From the NCBI RefSeq assembly GCF_000515415.1, contig NZ_KI911783.1, positions 2,780,392 to 2,844,391 on the forward strand: a stretch of 64,000 bases of DNA, written 5' to 3'. Positions within the stretch are counted from its first letter, which is position 1; each line of letters opens with the position of its first letter. This document shows, in pieces, positions 56,282 to 63,809 of this stretch. Both the position numbers and the translations under genes were made by a program. The notes beneath the pieces were generated by a model, which was given only the letters and a program-made list of their open reading frames with translations, was not told the DNA's origin and did no database searches. The DNA comes from Bradyrhizobium sp. WSM1417 (GTDB taxonomy: Bacteria > Pseudomonadota > Alphaproteobacteria > Rhizobiales > Xanthobacteraceae).

Positions 56282-56675
56282 GGGCTTTGAAGCCCTGTCC
56301 CACGAGCGAGCGGGCAGTCCAATTACATAGAGTGACCCTTAAGACCGTCCGAGCGAGGTCAAATGATAGGTCACGCGCCCCGATGCGCGAGCCCGCAGTT
56401 TGCCTTACCCACTTATGTCCCCGTGGCCGATTGGCGCTGAATGTGATGGCCCCGGCCTTTTCAAATCGAGGCTGCTTCAATACAACTCTGGGTACGCGAA
56501 GCCGGATGATAAGCCTAACTTTGCTGCTCAGTGATTCCCCGGCCAAAACGAGCTTCAATGGGATTGCGGCATTTAATCTCCTTAAATTTTAAATATTGAT
56601 TGACTAGAACAAATTTACACTTTATTGAGCAAGGGCTGTCGGCAATTTTGTAATCCTTAAGAAGGAGTTTCATCG
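56282..56675. other. Intergenic region with promoter of the next PEP-CTERM gene
   Basis: A short GC stem AGGGCTT/AAGCCCT (56281-56296) follows the upstream stop. No supported gene lies within. The promoter of the PEP-CTERM gene at 56676 is at 56600-56628. Confidence 0.45.
56600..56628 (+). promoter_or_regulatory. Sigma70-like promoter preceded by TTAAATATT element
   Basis: TTGACT (56600-56605) and TATTGA (56623-56628) are spaced by 17 bases. Immediately upstream lies TTTTAAATATTGA (56587-56599), an AT-rich stretch like those upstream of other PEP-CTERM genes in the window, perhaps an UP element or regulator site. Confidence 0.5.
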
Positions 56676-57362
56676 ATGAAAATGATTGGAAAGGGCATTG
56701 CTGCGCTAGCTTTTGCAGTAGCCTTGGGGTCGTCCGCCCACGCGGCGGTCGTAACTGTGACGGCTGGCGCGCCTGGCTACCTTGGGCCCGCGAATGCCAT
56801 TGGCTTTGAAGATGTCGGCACTGGTAACATCACCGCTGCTGGTTTCACTCGCTCTGGCGTGTCGTTCTCCAACATCGGTTCCGTGCCGTTGGCGATTACG
56901 CAGCAGGGTAGCAACGGCAACGGCGCTAATCCTGCGGGCTTTCCGAGTGGCAATACTTACGTCTCGGTGCTGCTCAATGGCCTGCTGCAAGTTAGCTTTG
57001 GGTTGACCAATTCGATTTCGCTGTTTTGGGGATCTATTGACCCCTCGAACGAAATCACGTTCTACAACGGCAACACGCAGGTGGGACAGCTGTTCGGATC
57101 TGGTGTGACCCCTCAGCTTACCGCGGACGGGAACCAGGTTTCAGATAACTCGAACCGATTTGTGACGCTGAGTGACACCGACGCCTTCAATCGAGTCGTG
57201 ATCACTTCCGGTCAGAACTCGTTCGAGCTTGATAGCTTCGTTGCTCCGGCGGTTCCCGAACCTGCCACTTGGGCGATGATGATGCTGGGCTTCCTGGGCC
57301 TCGGCTTCATGGGCTACCGCAAGCGCAGCAAGACGGGCGGCGCTTCGTTCCGTCTCGCGTAA
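56676..57362 (+). CDS. PEPxxWA-CTERM secreted protein
   Basis: 228 aa with a signal peptide (MKMIGKGIAALAFAVALGSSAHA). The body contains FGLTNSISLFWGSIDPSNEITFYNGNTQVGQ, a W-G-S-x-D layout I associate with exosortase-dependent surface proteins. The tail [18 protein letters not shown] then YRKRSK is a full sorting signal. AAGGAG precedes the ATG by about 8 bases. Presumed surface or matrix protein. Confidence 0.88.
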   Translation: MKMIGKGIAALAFAVALGSSAHAAVVTVTAGAPGYLGPANAIGFEDVGTGNITAAGFTRSGVSFSNIGSVPLAITQQGSNGNGANPAGFPSGNTYVSVLLNGLLQVSFGLTNSISLFWGSIDPSNEITFYNGNTQVGQLFGSGVTPQLTADGNQVSDNSNRFVTLSDTDAFNRVVITSGQNSFELDSFVAPAVPEPATWAMMMLGFLGLGFMGYRKRSKTGGASFRLA

Positions 57363-57390
57363 AAGTGCGAAGATACATCCAATAACGAAG

Positions 57391-57412
57391 GGCCGCCATT
57401 TTGGCGGCCTTT
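57391..57412 (+). terminator. Hairpin terminator after the PEP-CTERM gene
   Basis: Perfect stem GGCCGCC (57391-57397) / GGCGGCC (57403-57409), 5-base loop, then TTTC. It lies 28 bases past the stop at 57362. Confidence 0.75.
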
Positions 57413-57486
57413 CTCGTTTCGGGATGGTGTCCCGGGTCTTAACAAGACGTGAGAGGGGCGCCCGCGCCTTAACAAGGAGACATGCC

Positions 57487-57654
57487 ATGAACATTATTGG
57501 CACTTGCATCGACTGCTTTCCGGCATGCAGCAGCTTCCTCCTCACGTGTGGGGTCGCGACGGCCGCTCTCGGATTGGCAATCTACCGTTCAATGGCAGGG
57601 CATGCGACCGGCGCAAGCTGGGAAGCAATGGGAATAAGACAACGCGCGGCGTAG
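57487..57654 (+). CDS. Small hydrophobic protein (55 aa)
   Basis: The ATG at 57487 has AAGGAG eight bases upstream, an excellent site. The sequence begins MNIIGTCIDCFPACSSFLLTC: four Cys residues in the first 21 and a membrane-like stretch to about residue 35. No family was recognised. It could be a small membrane protein with redox or metal chemistry. Confidence 0.5.
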   Translation: MNIIGTCIDCFPACSSFLLTCGVATAALGLAIYRSMAGHATGASWEAMGIRQRAA

Positions 57655-57767
57655 CTTTCGCGAAGCGGCTCTCGTCCGGCTTGGCCGGGGCGAAGTCCAT
57701 GTCCGACCTTCTTCGGGGGGCGACCTTTTCGCCTATGTGTCGCGTACATCCTGAGAAGGTATCATCC

Positions 57768-58067
57768 GTGGCCAATTCAAATGCGTGGCCTTCCAATTTG
57801 ATCGTCGGACTCGCGATGCTTCTCCTGGATTGGGTCGGGTGTGCCGCGGCGGAAACGACGCGCATCAAGCGGCCGGCGCCGAGCCCGGAAGAAGCCCAGA
57901 ACATCGCTGTGGACATCGCCAAGAACGACGGGCTTCTTCGTGAGGGCGACATCATCGTGACCCCGCGGGGATTTCTGGTGTTCAGGGGCGTTGCCTCGGA
58001 CGGCTACACCAATGAATTCGAGCCCGTGCCAAATCCTTTGAACCAGAATCGCGGTCAGAAGAACTAA
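57768..58067 (+). CDS. Small secreted protein
   Basis: 99 aa from a GTG at 57768 with GAGAAGG eight bases upstream. A signal peptide (LIVGLAMLLLDWVGCAAA) gives a mature part rich in Pro and Asp (IKRPAPSPEEAQNIAVDIAK). The same frame is open further upstream but only this start has a good ribosome site and signal. No PEP-CTERM tail. Function unknown. Confidence 0.5.
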   Translation: MANSNAWPSNLIVGLAMLLLDWVGCAAAETTRIKRPAPSPEEAQNIAVDIAKNDGLLREGDIIVTPRGFLVFRGVASDGYTNEFEPVPNPLNQNRGQKN

Positions 58068-58221
58068 GGCCGCAGGAGCAACTGGGCATCACCACCTTAA
58101 CGTTACGGATGCTATTTAAAAAAAAGCTGTCCGGTTTCCGCCAAATTAACGACATGGGGTCGGGAACAGGCTAAACAACGGGTTAAAGGGTCCGCGTTCG
58201 GGCACTGCTGGAGAATTTGGA

Positions 58222-59256
58222 ATGCTGTCTCGCTCGTTTTCGTTCGCTGCGTTTCTGGCCGCTGGCCTGGCGTCGTCGTCCGCGCTTGCGGGCGTTGTGT
58301 CGGTGACCAGCTACGACATGAATAACGGCAACGGGTCGACCCAGTATACGTTTGGCTACGACTACCTTGATTTTACTTACAACGGCGCCAATGCGTCGAC
58401 CAATGGATCGAACAATCCGGTCCCCAACAACTCTACGCCGCAAGTTGGAAAGCTGACCGGAGGGACTGGCCTGCTCACCGACGGCGTCATCGCCAAAGAA
58501 AATTATTCCATGGTCAGCGGAAGCATCGCGACCGGTGGAACGGTCATCGGCACCCCCTATAACCTGGCTTACGCCGGCGGGACGACGCAGTATGTCGGTT
58601 GGAAGTATCAGGATCCAACGATCACCTTCCACCTTGCGGCCGGTCAAAGCGTCAGTTCGATCGCAATCTATGCTGCGGCTTACAACCCGCTCCTCGGGGA
58701 CTCGAACGGCCTGGTAGCAGCCCCGGGCGCAGTCGATCTTTGGATCAACGGAAACCTGGTATCCGGCGCCTCGCTTCAGACCACGTCGCTCAGCGGCAAC
58801 GCTGCACAGCTCCTGCTGGCTGGATTTGGGACGGTCTCGTCCGACTCGATATTCCAGTTGAGGTTCGATCGCGGAGAGTTGCAGCAAGATGGGATCGATT
58901 ATTTCAACGATCACGTCTTGGGTGCTTACAACAACGCGTACAGTTGCACCGTCTTCTGTGATCCTATCAGCGGTTTCCTTCAAGAAGCCGCTGGTGGTGT
59001 CGCGACGGGTCCCATGACCAATGGGGGGCTCGAACCCTGGATCATGCTGAGCGAGGTCCAGTTCTTGACCACAGCGGTGCCTGAGCCCTCCACCTGGATT
59101 TTGATGATCGCGGGCTTCCTGGGTCTCGGCGTCGTCGCCTGTCGCAAGAGCAGTAAGGTGGACGGCGCTTCGCTCAGTCTCAGCTGTTGCAAGGTGCACA
59201 CCGCGGGCCGCCATGCGCGCTTTCAGCGCGGCTCTGCAGAACGGCTGATCGTCTGA
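58222..59256 (+). CDS. PEPxxW-CTERM secreted protein with long C-terminal extension
   Basis: 344 aa. A signal peptide (MLSRSFSFAAFLAAGLASSSALA) and an Asn/Gly/Thr-rich beta body. The tail VPEPSTWILMIAGFLGLGVVA then CRKSSK (about residues 287-313) should end the protein, but the frame runs on about 31 residues (starting VDGASLSLSCCK). Either the stop was lost or a recent frameshift lengthened it. Exosortase handling may be affected because sorting signals are normally terminal. Confidence 0.82.
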   Translation: MLSRSFSFAAFLAAGLASSSALAGVVSVTSYDMNNGNGSTQYTFGYDYLDFTYNGANASTNGSNNPVPNNSTPQVGKLTGGTGLLTDGVIAKENYSMVSGSIATGGTVIGTPYNLAYAGGTTQYVGWKYQDPTITFHLAAGQSVSSIAIYAAAYNPLLGDSNGLVAAPGAVDLWINGNLVSGASLQTTSLSGNAAQLLLAGFGTVSSDSIFQLRFDRGELQQDGIDYFNDHVLGAYNNAYSCTVFCDPISGFLQEAAGGVATGPMTNGGLEPWIMLSEVQFLTTAVPEPSTWILMIAGFLGLGVVACRKSSKVDGASLSLSCCKVHTAGRHARFQRGSAERLIV

Positions 59257-59366
59257 ACAGAGAGTGTTTTGTCGGGTAGTAATGCAGTACTGGCGAGACC
59301 CAGCCATTGACCTGCGAACGGAAACGAGTAAGTTCACGCTAGATTTATTTGAATTCGGAGAGTTAG

Positions 59367-60017
59367 ATGAAATCCTATTTAAAGCAAGTAGCTATTGCTG
59401 GCGCACTCCTCGCAGCAACATGTGTGCAAGCATCAGCAGCACCGTTCACTGACGGGCTCTTTAATTCACCTCCCGGCTCCGGATCCTTCCAGACGGTAGC
59501 TGGAGGATCTAGCCTGGGCGCTTGGTCAGTGACCGGCGACAGTGTCGATTTCATCGGCAGTTACTGGAATGGTCCTGCCGCAACAGGCGGCAACAGCGTT
59601 GACCTGAACGGCAACGGTCAGGGTGGAATTGCTCAGACTTTCGACCTTGGTCCGGGCACGTACCTCCTCGGCTTTTACCTCTCTGGCAACCCCGACGGTT
59701 TGCCGGCCGAGAAAAGCATCGGTGTGACGCTCTCGCCGGCCACGCCGGCAATTAGCAACAGCTATACTTACTTGGCCACGATCAACAGCAATCACAGCTT
59801 GAACTACGAGTATCACTCCTTCCTGTTCACCACGACGGGTGGCTTAGAGACCTTGTCGTTCTTCAGCAATGACCAAGGCGCATATGGCGGTGTTGTTGGC
59901 GGCGTCACGATCTCCGCCGTTCCCGAGCCATCAACTTGGGCGATGATGCTGCTTGGTTTCGCGGGGATTGGCTTTGTCACTTATCGCCGCCGCGCGAGCG
60001 CAATGCTTACATCGTAG
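59367..60017 (+). CDS. PEPxxWA-CTERM secreted protein
   Basis: 216 aa. A signal peptide (MKSYLKQVAIAGALLAATCVQASA), then a body with GSFQTVAGGSSLGAWSVTG and YHSFLFTTTGGLETLSFFS, resembling DUF642/carbohydrate-binding beta-sandwiches. The tail [19 protein letters not shown] then YRRR is a complete sorting signal. GGAGAG lies before the ATG. Confidence 0.9.
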   Translation: MKSYLKQVAIAGALLAATCVQASAAPFTDGLFNSPPGSGSFQTVAGGSSLGAWSVTGDSVDFIGSYWNGPAATGGNSVDLNGNGQGGIAQTFDLGPGTYLLGFYLSGNPDGLPAEKSIGVTLSPATPAISNSYTYLATINSNHSLNYEYHSFLFTTTGGLETLSFFSNDQGAYGGVVGGVTISAVPEPSTWAMMLLGFAGIGFVTYRRRASAMLTS

Positions 60018-60084
60018 CACGTGAAATTCGAAGGTCCCCCGCGGGTGGTGGCCTAAGATTGCCTCATTAAGTGCGACGACGAGA

Positions 60085-60108
60085 AGGCCGCCTCCAGGCG
60101 GCTTTTTT
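60085..60108 (+). terminator. Hairpin terminator
   Basis: GCCGCC (60087-60092) pairs with GGCGGC (60097-60102) around TCCA, followed by six T residues. It lies about 70 bases after the PEP-CTERM stop at 60017. Confidence 0.8.
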
Positions 60109-60265
60109 GTTATTGCGCTAGGCTGCGCCCGGAGTTTTGCCAGCGTTGTCAGTCGACTGCCCAACAATGCGTCTGGATCCCCGCGAGGGCCCAACATTCG
60201 GTTGAAGGACTGCGGGCTTCGCCAATCCGAACGGGTCCCGCTACGCAATCCCCTTGTTCAAACAA

Positions 60266-60302
60266 AAACCCCAGCACCGGGTTGAGATCGGGGCTGGGGT
60301 TT
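60266..60302. terminator. Possible bidirectional hairpin terminator
   Basis: AAACCCCAGC (60266-60275) and GCTGGGGTTT (60293-60302) are perfect inverted repeats with a 17-base loop. The A run on the left (60264-60268) gives a T run on the minus strand. No gene stop lies beside it, so its use is unclear. Confidence 0.45.
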
Positions 60303-60530
60303 AAGCTTACCAAAAGGCCTGTCCGGGATTGGGCCGGGCAGAGTCGGATCCTAGTCGTTGAAGGTTAACTTTAGGTTGTCTGACCTGGCGTCTATTGGAT
60401 CGATCAAAGCGAGGCCGCTGAATTAACCGAGGGCACACTTTCTCAGTAGGTGACTCGACATTTCCCTCAGGACCATTATTAATATCGCGGAACTTAAATA
60501 TTTAAACGCTGAATTATTGGAGAATCGGTT

Positions 60531-61157
60531 ATGAGGCACAGGACCTTCAGGACCGCGATACTGGGCGGCGTAGCCCTCCTTTGGGGTACATTCGGAGCCT
60601 CAGCGTCTCTGGTTAGCCAAAACGTCACCTTCACCTTCAACGTTGTTGACGCTGATACGCTCCGGCTGACGCTTGATGGTGTCCTGGACGCCACCGGGAA
60701 TTGGGCTCCCGTCAAATTCCTCGACGCATTCGACGTCAGAAATGTCGGTTCATTCTCCGCGGCCTCGGCCGCTTATCTCGGAAATTCGCAATTCGTGGGC
60801 GGCGTCCCGGGAAAGCAGGTGACCGGCGCGGGTGTTGGCTGCGCTAATGGCGGTGGGGCTTCCGCCTGCTTCAATTGGACTCCCAATCTCACACTGACCA
60901 ATCACATGGTCTTCAATATCGATTTCACGCCCAGCGGCGATGGCCTCGATTTCAGCAACCCACATCTCAAGGTCGCCTTCTTTACCAACAACAGCGATAG
61001 CAAGAAGACCGGCGATCTCTTGTCGGCAAACTTCGCTCCTGACCAAATTGCATCGGTCCCCGAGCCCTCGACCTGGGCCATGATGATCCTGGGCTTCGCT
61101 GGTCTGGGCTTCATGGCGTATCGACAGAAGAACAAGCCTTCGTTCCGCCGAGTCTGA
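60531..61157 (+). CDS. PEPxxWA-CTERM secreted protein
   Basis: 208 aa (GGAG upstream of the ATG). A signal peptide (FRTAILGGVALLWGTFGASA), beta-rich body with NGGGASACFNWTPNLTLTN, and the tail [19 protein letters not shown] then YRQKNKPSF. The last 40 or so codons are near-identical to those of the gene at 61789-62475, while the two bodies differ (see the repeat). Confidence 0.9.
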   Translation: MRHRTFRTAILGGVALLWGTFGASASLVSQNVTFTFNVVDADTLRLTLDGVLDATGNWAPVKFLDAFDVRNVGSFSAASAAYLGNSQFVGGVPGKQVTGAGVGCANGGGASACFNWTPNLTLTNHMVFNIDFTPSGDGLDFSNPHLKVAFFTNNSDSKKTGDLLSANFAPDQIASVPEPSTWAMMILGFAGLGFMAYRQKNKPSFRRV

Positions 61158-61506
61158 ACTCAGCCTCAAAGCGACAACCAAAGCCGCCTCAGTTGGGCGG
61201 CTTTTTCTTGAGCTCGACGTGGACGGGGTCAGGGACGGTGGTTCAAGGAAGGTTGGCAGTATCCTTGAAGACAATCGCTTGATTCGATCCGCAGGATCGC
61301 GCGCGATCAGCAACCCGATCTCACAGCGCTCCCAATCGGCTCTCAGAAGGCGCGCGGTATTGAATGCCAGACGGCCCTAGATGAGAGGCGAGGTGCTGAT
61401 CTACGAACAGGCCGAATGACGGCCACTGAATCAGAGCTGCCCAAACAGGAGGATGGCGGTAGAGCCGGCCAACATCTCTTTACTTCGCGGTGCATGTAGC
61501 AGCATT
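61080..61506 (+). repeat. Copy 1 of the sorting-tail/terminator cassette
   Basis: From ATGATGATCCTGGG in the PEP-CTERM tail, through the terminator and about 300 bases beyond, this stretch matches 62398-62837 with scattered substitutions and small indels. The minus-strand small ORF is broken here by three indels. Confidence 0.85.
61180..61206 (+). terminator. Hairpin terminator, copy 1
   Basis: AAAGCCGCC (61180-61188) / GGCGGCTTT (61196-61204) with a 7-base loop, then T residues to 61206. Twenty-odd bases past the stop at 61157. Confidence 0.8.
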
Positions 61507-61788
61507 GAGCGGCCGCCCGCTGAAGTCCCAAAGTCGATATAGGCCCGGGCTGCGGAAAGCTGCGACGAGGCCGAATAGAAAGCGGCAGCCCGACCGGTTC
61601 CCGTAGGGTTATGCAATGAACTGCCATTGGAGCGGCTCCCCGAGAAGCGGGTATGGTTTAAACCGTAGTTTGAACGGTGAAAAAAGCCGAGATCGGCCCA
61701 GCAGCCTCCATTTTCTTATGGTTTCTTGACAAATGCCGCCCAATGACCCACTCATTGCCATTAGTTAACTTAAATGGGAGGAGTTTTT
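61507..61788. other. Intergenic region before the next PEP-CTERM gene
   Basis: No supported gene. An imperfect inverted repeat surrounds GGTTTAAACC (61654-61663). A TTAACTTAAATG lies close upstream of the GGAGGAG ribosome site. Confidence 0.4.
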
Positions 61789-62475
61789 ATGCGCAAATTG
61801 CTTTTTGCTGCGGTCCTGGCTTTCACCGCGACTACCGCCGGAGCCAACGCAGCGGTCATTAACTGGACGACGTGGGGCACCCCCTCCTCAACCGGCAACT
61901 CTGGAGGAGCTGTCAGCGGTACCAGCGGTAGTGTCGGTGTTACTTATAGCGGTGAGCTGCAAGAGATCCGGACTGACATTATTTATCAGACTCCCGCAGG
62001 TACTTTCAGCGGCGGCTCTATCAGCAACGCCCCCGCAGACGGACAAACTTCCGTTCGGCTCATCGGCGGCGGCAGCGTAATTGATACTGTGACTTTCTTG
62101 ACGCCCGTCGTGAATCCCGTGTTCGCGATCTGGAGCCTCGGTCAAGGTGGTATTAATGCTGAGTTCGACTTCCTCAATTCTCCTGTCTTCACGATACAGA
62201 GTGGCGGTCCATCGGCGCAGTACAACGGTGTGTCGATTGTAAAGAACAATGAGACCATTACTGGTGTCGAAGGGAACGGCACGATCCAGTTCTTCGGGAC
62301 GTACACTTCCATTTCGTGGACCAATCCCGTTCGTGAAGATTGGTACGCGTTTCAAGTAGGAACGGTCGGCGCAGTTCCTGAACCCTCAACGTGGGCGATG
62401 ATGATCCTGGGCTTCGCTGGCCTGGGCTTCATGGCGTATCGACAGAAGAACAAGCCTTCGTTCCGCCAGGCCTGA
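61789..62475 (+). CDS. PEPxxWA-CTERM secreted protein
   Basis: 228 aa from the ATG at 61789 (GGAGGAG upstream). A signal peptide ([21 protein letters not shown]), a Gly/Ser/Thr-rich body ([21 protein letters not shown]), and the tail [19 protein letters not shown] then YRQKNKPSF. The tail is nearly the same as in the gene at 60531-61157, the body is not. Confidence 0.9.
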   Translation: MRKLLFAAVLAFTATTAGANAAVINWTTWGTPSSTGNSGGAVSGTSGSVGVTYSGELQEIRTDIIYQTPAGTFSGGSISNAPADGQTSVRLIGGGSVIDTVTFLTPVVNPVFAIWSLGQGGINAEFDFLNSPVFTIQSGGPSAQYNGVSIVKNNETITGVEGNGTIQFFGTYTSISWTNPVREDWYAFQVGTVGAVPEPSTWAMMILGFAGLGFMAYRQKNKPSFRQA

Positions 62476-62497
62476 ACTCAGCCTCAAATCGACAACC

Positions 62498-62524
62498 AAA
62501 GCCGCCTCAGTTGGGCGGCTTTTT
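62498..62524 (+). terminator. Hairpin terminator, copy 2
   Basis: AAAGCCGCC (62498-62506) / GGCGGCTTT (62514-62522), T residues to 62524; same sequence as copy 1. Confidence 0.8.
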
Positions 62525-62661
62525 CTTGACCTCGACGTGGACGGGTCGCGGCCGGTGGTTCAAGGAAGGTTAGCAATATCCTCGAAGACAACCGGTCTAT
62601 TTTCGATCCGCACGATCGCGAGCGATCAGCAACCCGACCTCACAGCGCTCCCGATCGTCTC

Positions 62662-62817
62662 TCAGAAGGCGCGCGGTATCGAATGCCAGACGGCGCTTAG
62701 ATGAGAGGCGAGGTGCTGATCTACAAACAGGCCGAATGACGGCCACTGAATGAGAGCTGCCCCAAACAGGAGGATGGCGGTAGAGCCGGCCAACATCTCT
62801 TTAACTTCGCGGTGCAT
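62662..62817 (-). CDS. Candidate small membrane protein (51 aa), intact only in copy 2
   Basis: ATG at 62817 opens MHREVKEMLAGSTAILLFGA; residues 8-25 form a hydrophobic segment, then QWPSFGLFVDQHLASHLSAVWHSIPRAF and a TGA at 62664-62662. In copy 1 the same region has three indels that break the frame. The ribosome site is weak (GGGA). The contrast between a clean copy and a decayed one favours a real gene, but expression is unproven. Confidence 0.5.
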   Translation of the reverse strand: MHREVKEMLAGSTAILLFGAALIQWPSFGLFVDQHLASHLSAVWHSIPRAF

Positions 62818-62967
62818 GTCCCAAAACGTAGCAGCATAGCGATCAATTGTCGACTTGCAGCTTGCAAGAGGGACACCCGTCCGCTCCTTCCCAGTCAGGA
62901 GCGCGCCTCGACGCGCTTTGGTCCTGCTCTCGGCGGGAGCACTTCGTCAAAGGAATAGGCAGCGCAA

Positions 62968-62993
62968 CAAAAAGACCGCCAGAAGGCGGTCTT
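62968..62993 (-). terminator. Hairpin terminator of the PEP-CTERM gene at 63018-63626
   Basis: AAGACCGCC (62972-62980) / GGCGGTCTT (62985-62993), loop AGAA; on the minus strand the T run TTTTTG follows. It lies 25 bases past the stop at 63018. Confidence 0.8.
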
Positions 62994-63017
62994 CGTGCAA
63001 GTCCGAACAGGATTTAG

Positions 63018-63626
63018 CTATGCCGCAAGGCGTGCAGAGCTTTGGTTACGACGACGGTACGCCATGAAGCCGAGGCCGGCAAAGCCCAGGACCATCATGG
63101 CCCAGGTTGCAGGCTCGGGGACGGCCGAATTGATCGAGAACGTTCCGTGTAGGTGATCGGTTTCGGTCCGATAGCGGATGGTCGTGCCGAGCAGAACGTC
63201 ATCAAGGGTCAGCGTGTACTGACCACCAGGGAAGGCCATACTCTGGGGCTGAAAATCGATATAGACTAGGCCGCCGAGGACGGTGATGAAGCCGGTGACA
63301 CTTGCCGCGAACGTCTGCCCGGTCGTCACAGGGGAGGTGAGATAGACCGTCAGATTGAAGGCGTCCCCGAGAAACGCGTAAGGGTTAAAAAGCCCAGTGT
63401 TCTTGAGCGTAAAAGAACCGAGATCGACGGTTTCTCCAGCGTTGGCGGTGAATGGGGAGGCCGAAGAGATTCCGTTAAAGGAAAGGTTATGATCCGAGGT
63501 CGAGCCGCACACAGGTGAGCCGAAGCAGCCCGTGGTTGTGCCCGTGAATGTGGATGCGCTGGCGCTCGTTGCGCTAAATCCGCATGCGAGGACAGCAACC
63601 AGTGCCAGGTCCCGAAACAGTTTCAT
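63018..63626 (-). CDS. PEPxxWA-CTERM secreted protein
   Basis: 202 aa from the ATG at 63626 (GAGGAC upstream). A signal peptide ([24 protein letters not shown]), a body beginning [21 protein letters not shown], and the tail [19 protein letters not shown] then YRRRNQ. The first residues after the signal (GTTTGCFG) resemble those of the gene at 1432-2049 (GTTAGCFG), suggesting that these two share a family. Confidence 0.9.
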   Translation of the reverse strand: MKLFRDLALVAVLACGFSATSASASTFTGTTTGCFGSPVCGSTSDHNLSFNGISSASPFTANAGETVDLGSFTLKNTGLFNPYAFLGDAFNLTVYLTSPVTTGQTFAASVTGFITVLGGLVYIDFQPQSMAFPGGQYTLTLDDVLLGTTIRYRTETDHLHGTFSINSAVPEPATWAMMVLGFAGLGFMAYRRRNQSSARLAA

Positions 63627-63670
63627 AGTGTCCTCAGGGTAGATAGTTCGGCACAACTGCCCAAGGGTCG

Positions 63671-63699
63671 GAATAATTCAGGATTCGGGGTTGTGTCAA
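63671..63699 (-). promoter_or_regulatory. Sigma70-like promoter with AT-rich element
   Basis: On the minus strand TTGACA (63699-63694) and TTATTC (63676-63671) are spaced by 17 bases, about 45 bases before the ATG at 63626. TTTAATAAATA directly precedes the -35 box. Confidence 0.55.
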
Positions 63700-63760
63700 T
63701 ATTTATTAAACTTCGAAGATTTAAATCCAGATGATTATGGCTGAGCGGCTGACCCACGGC

Positions 63761-63785
63761 AAAGACCGCCCCACGGGCGGTCTTT
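63761..63785 (-). terminator. Hairpin terminator of the partial PEP-CTERM gene
   Basis: AAAGACCGCC (63761-63770) / GGCGGTCTTT (63776-63785) around a short loop. It sits 25 bases past the stop of the gene ending at 63810. Confidence 0.7.
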
Positions 63786-63809
63786 CCGTTCGCGAGAACC
63801 GGACGATAC

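Larger units (their letters stand above)
60018..60530. other. Intergenic region with two hairpins and promoter of the next gene
   Basis: Holds the terminator at 60085-60108, a 10-bp inverted repeat at 60266-60302, and a perfect TTAAATATTTAA palindrome at 60494-60505 just before the next PEP-CTERM gene. No supported coding region. Confidence 0.5.
62398..62837 (+). repeat. Copy 2 of the sorting-tail/terminator cassette
   Basis: Starts at the same codons of the sorting tail as copy 1 and runs 440 bases, including the terminator and the minus-strand small ORF, which is intact in this copy. Offset from copy 1 is 1,318 bases at its left end. Confidence 0.85.

Noticed and set aside
58183..59337. 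384-aa minus-strand frame
   Set aside because: Antisense shadow of the PEP-CTERM gene at 58222-59256; no signal peptide or domain.
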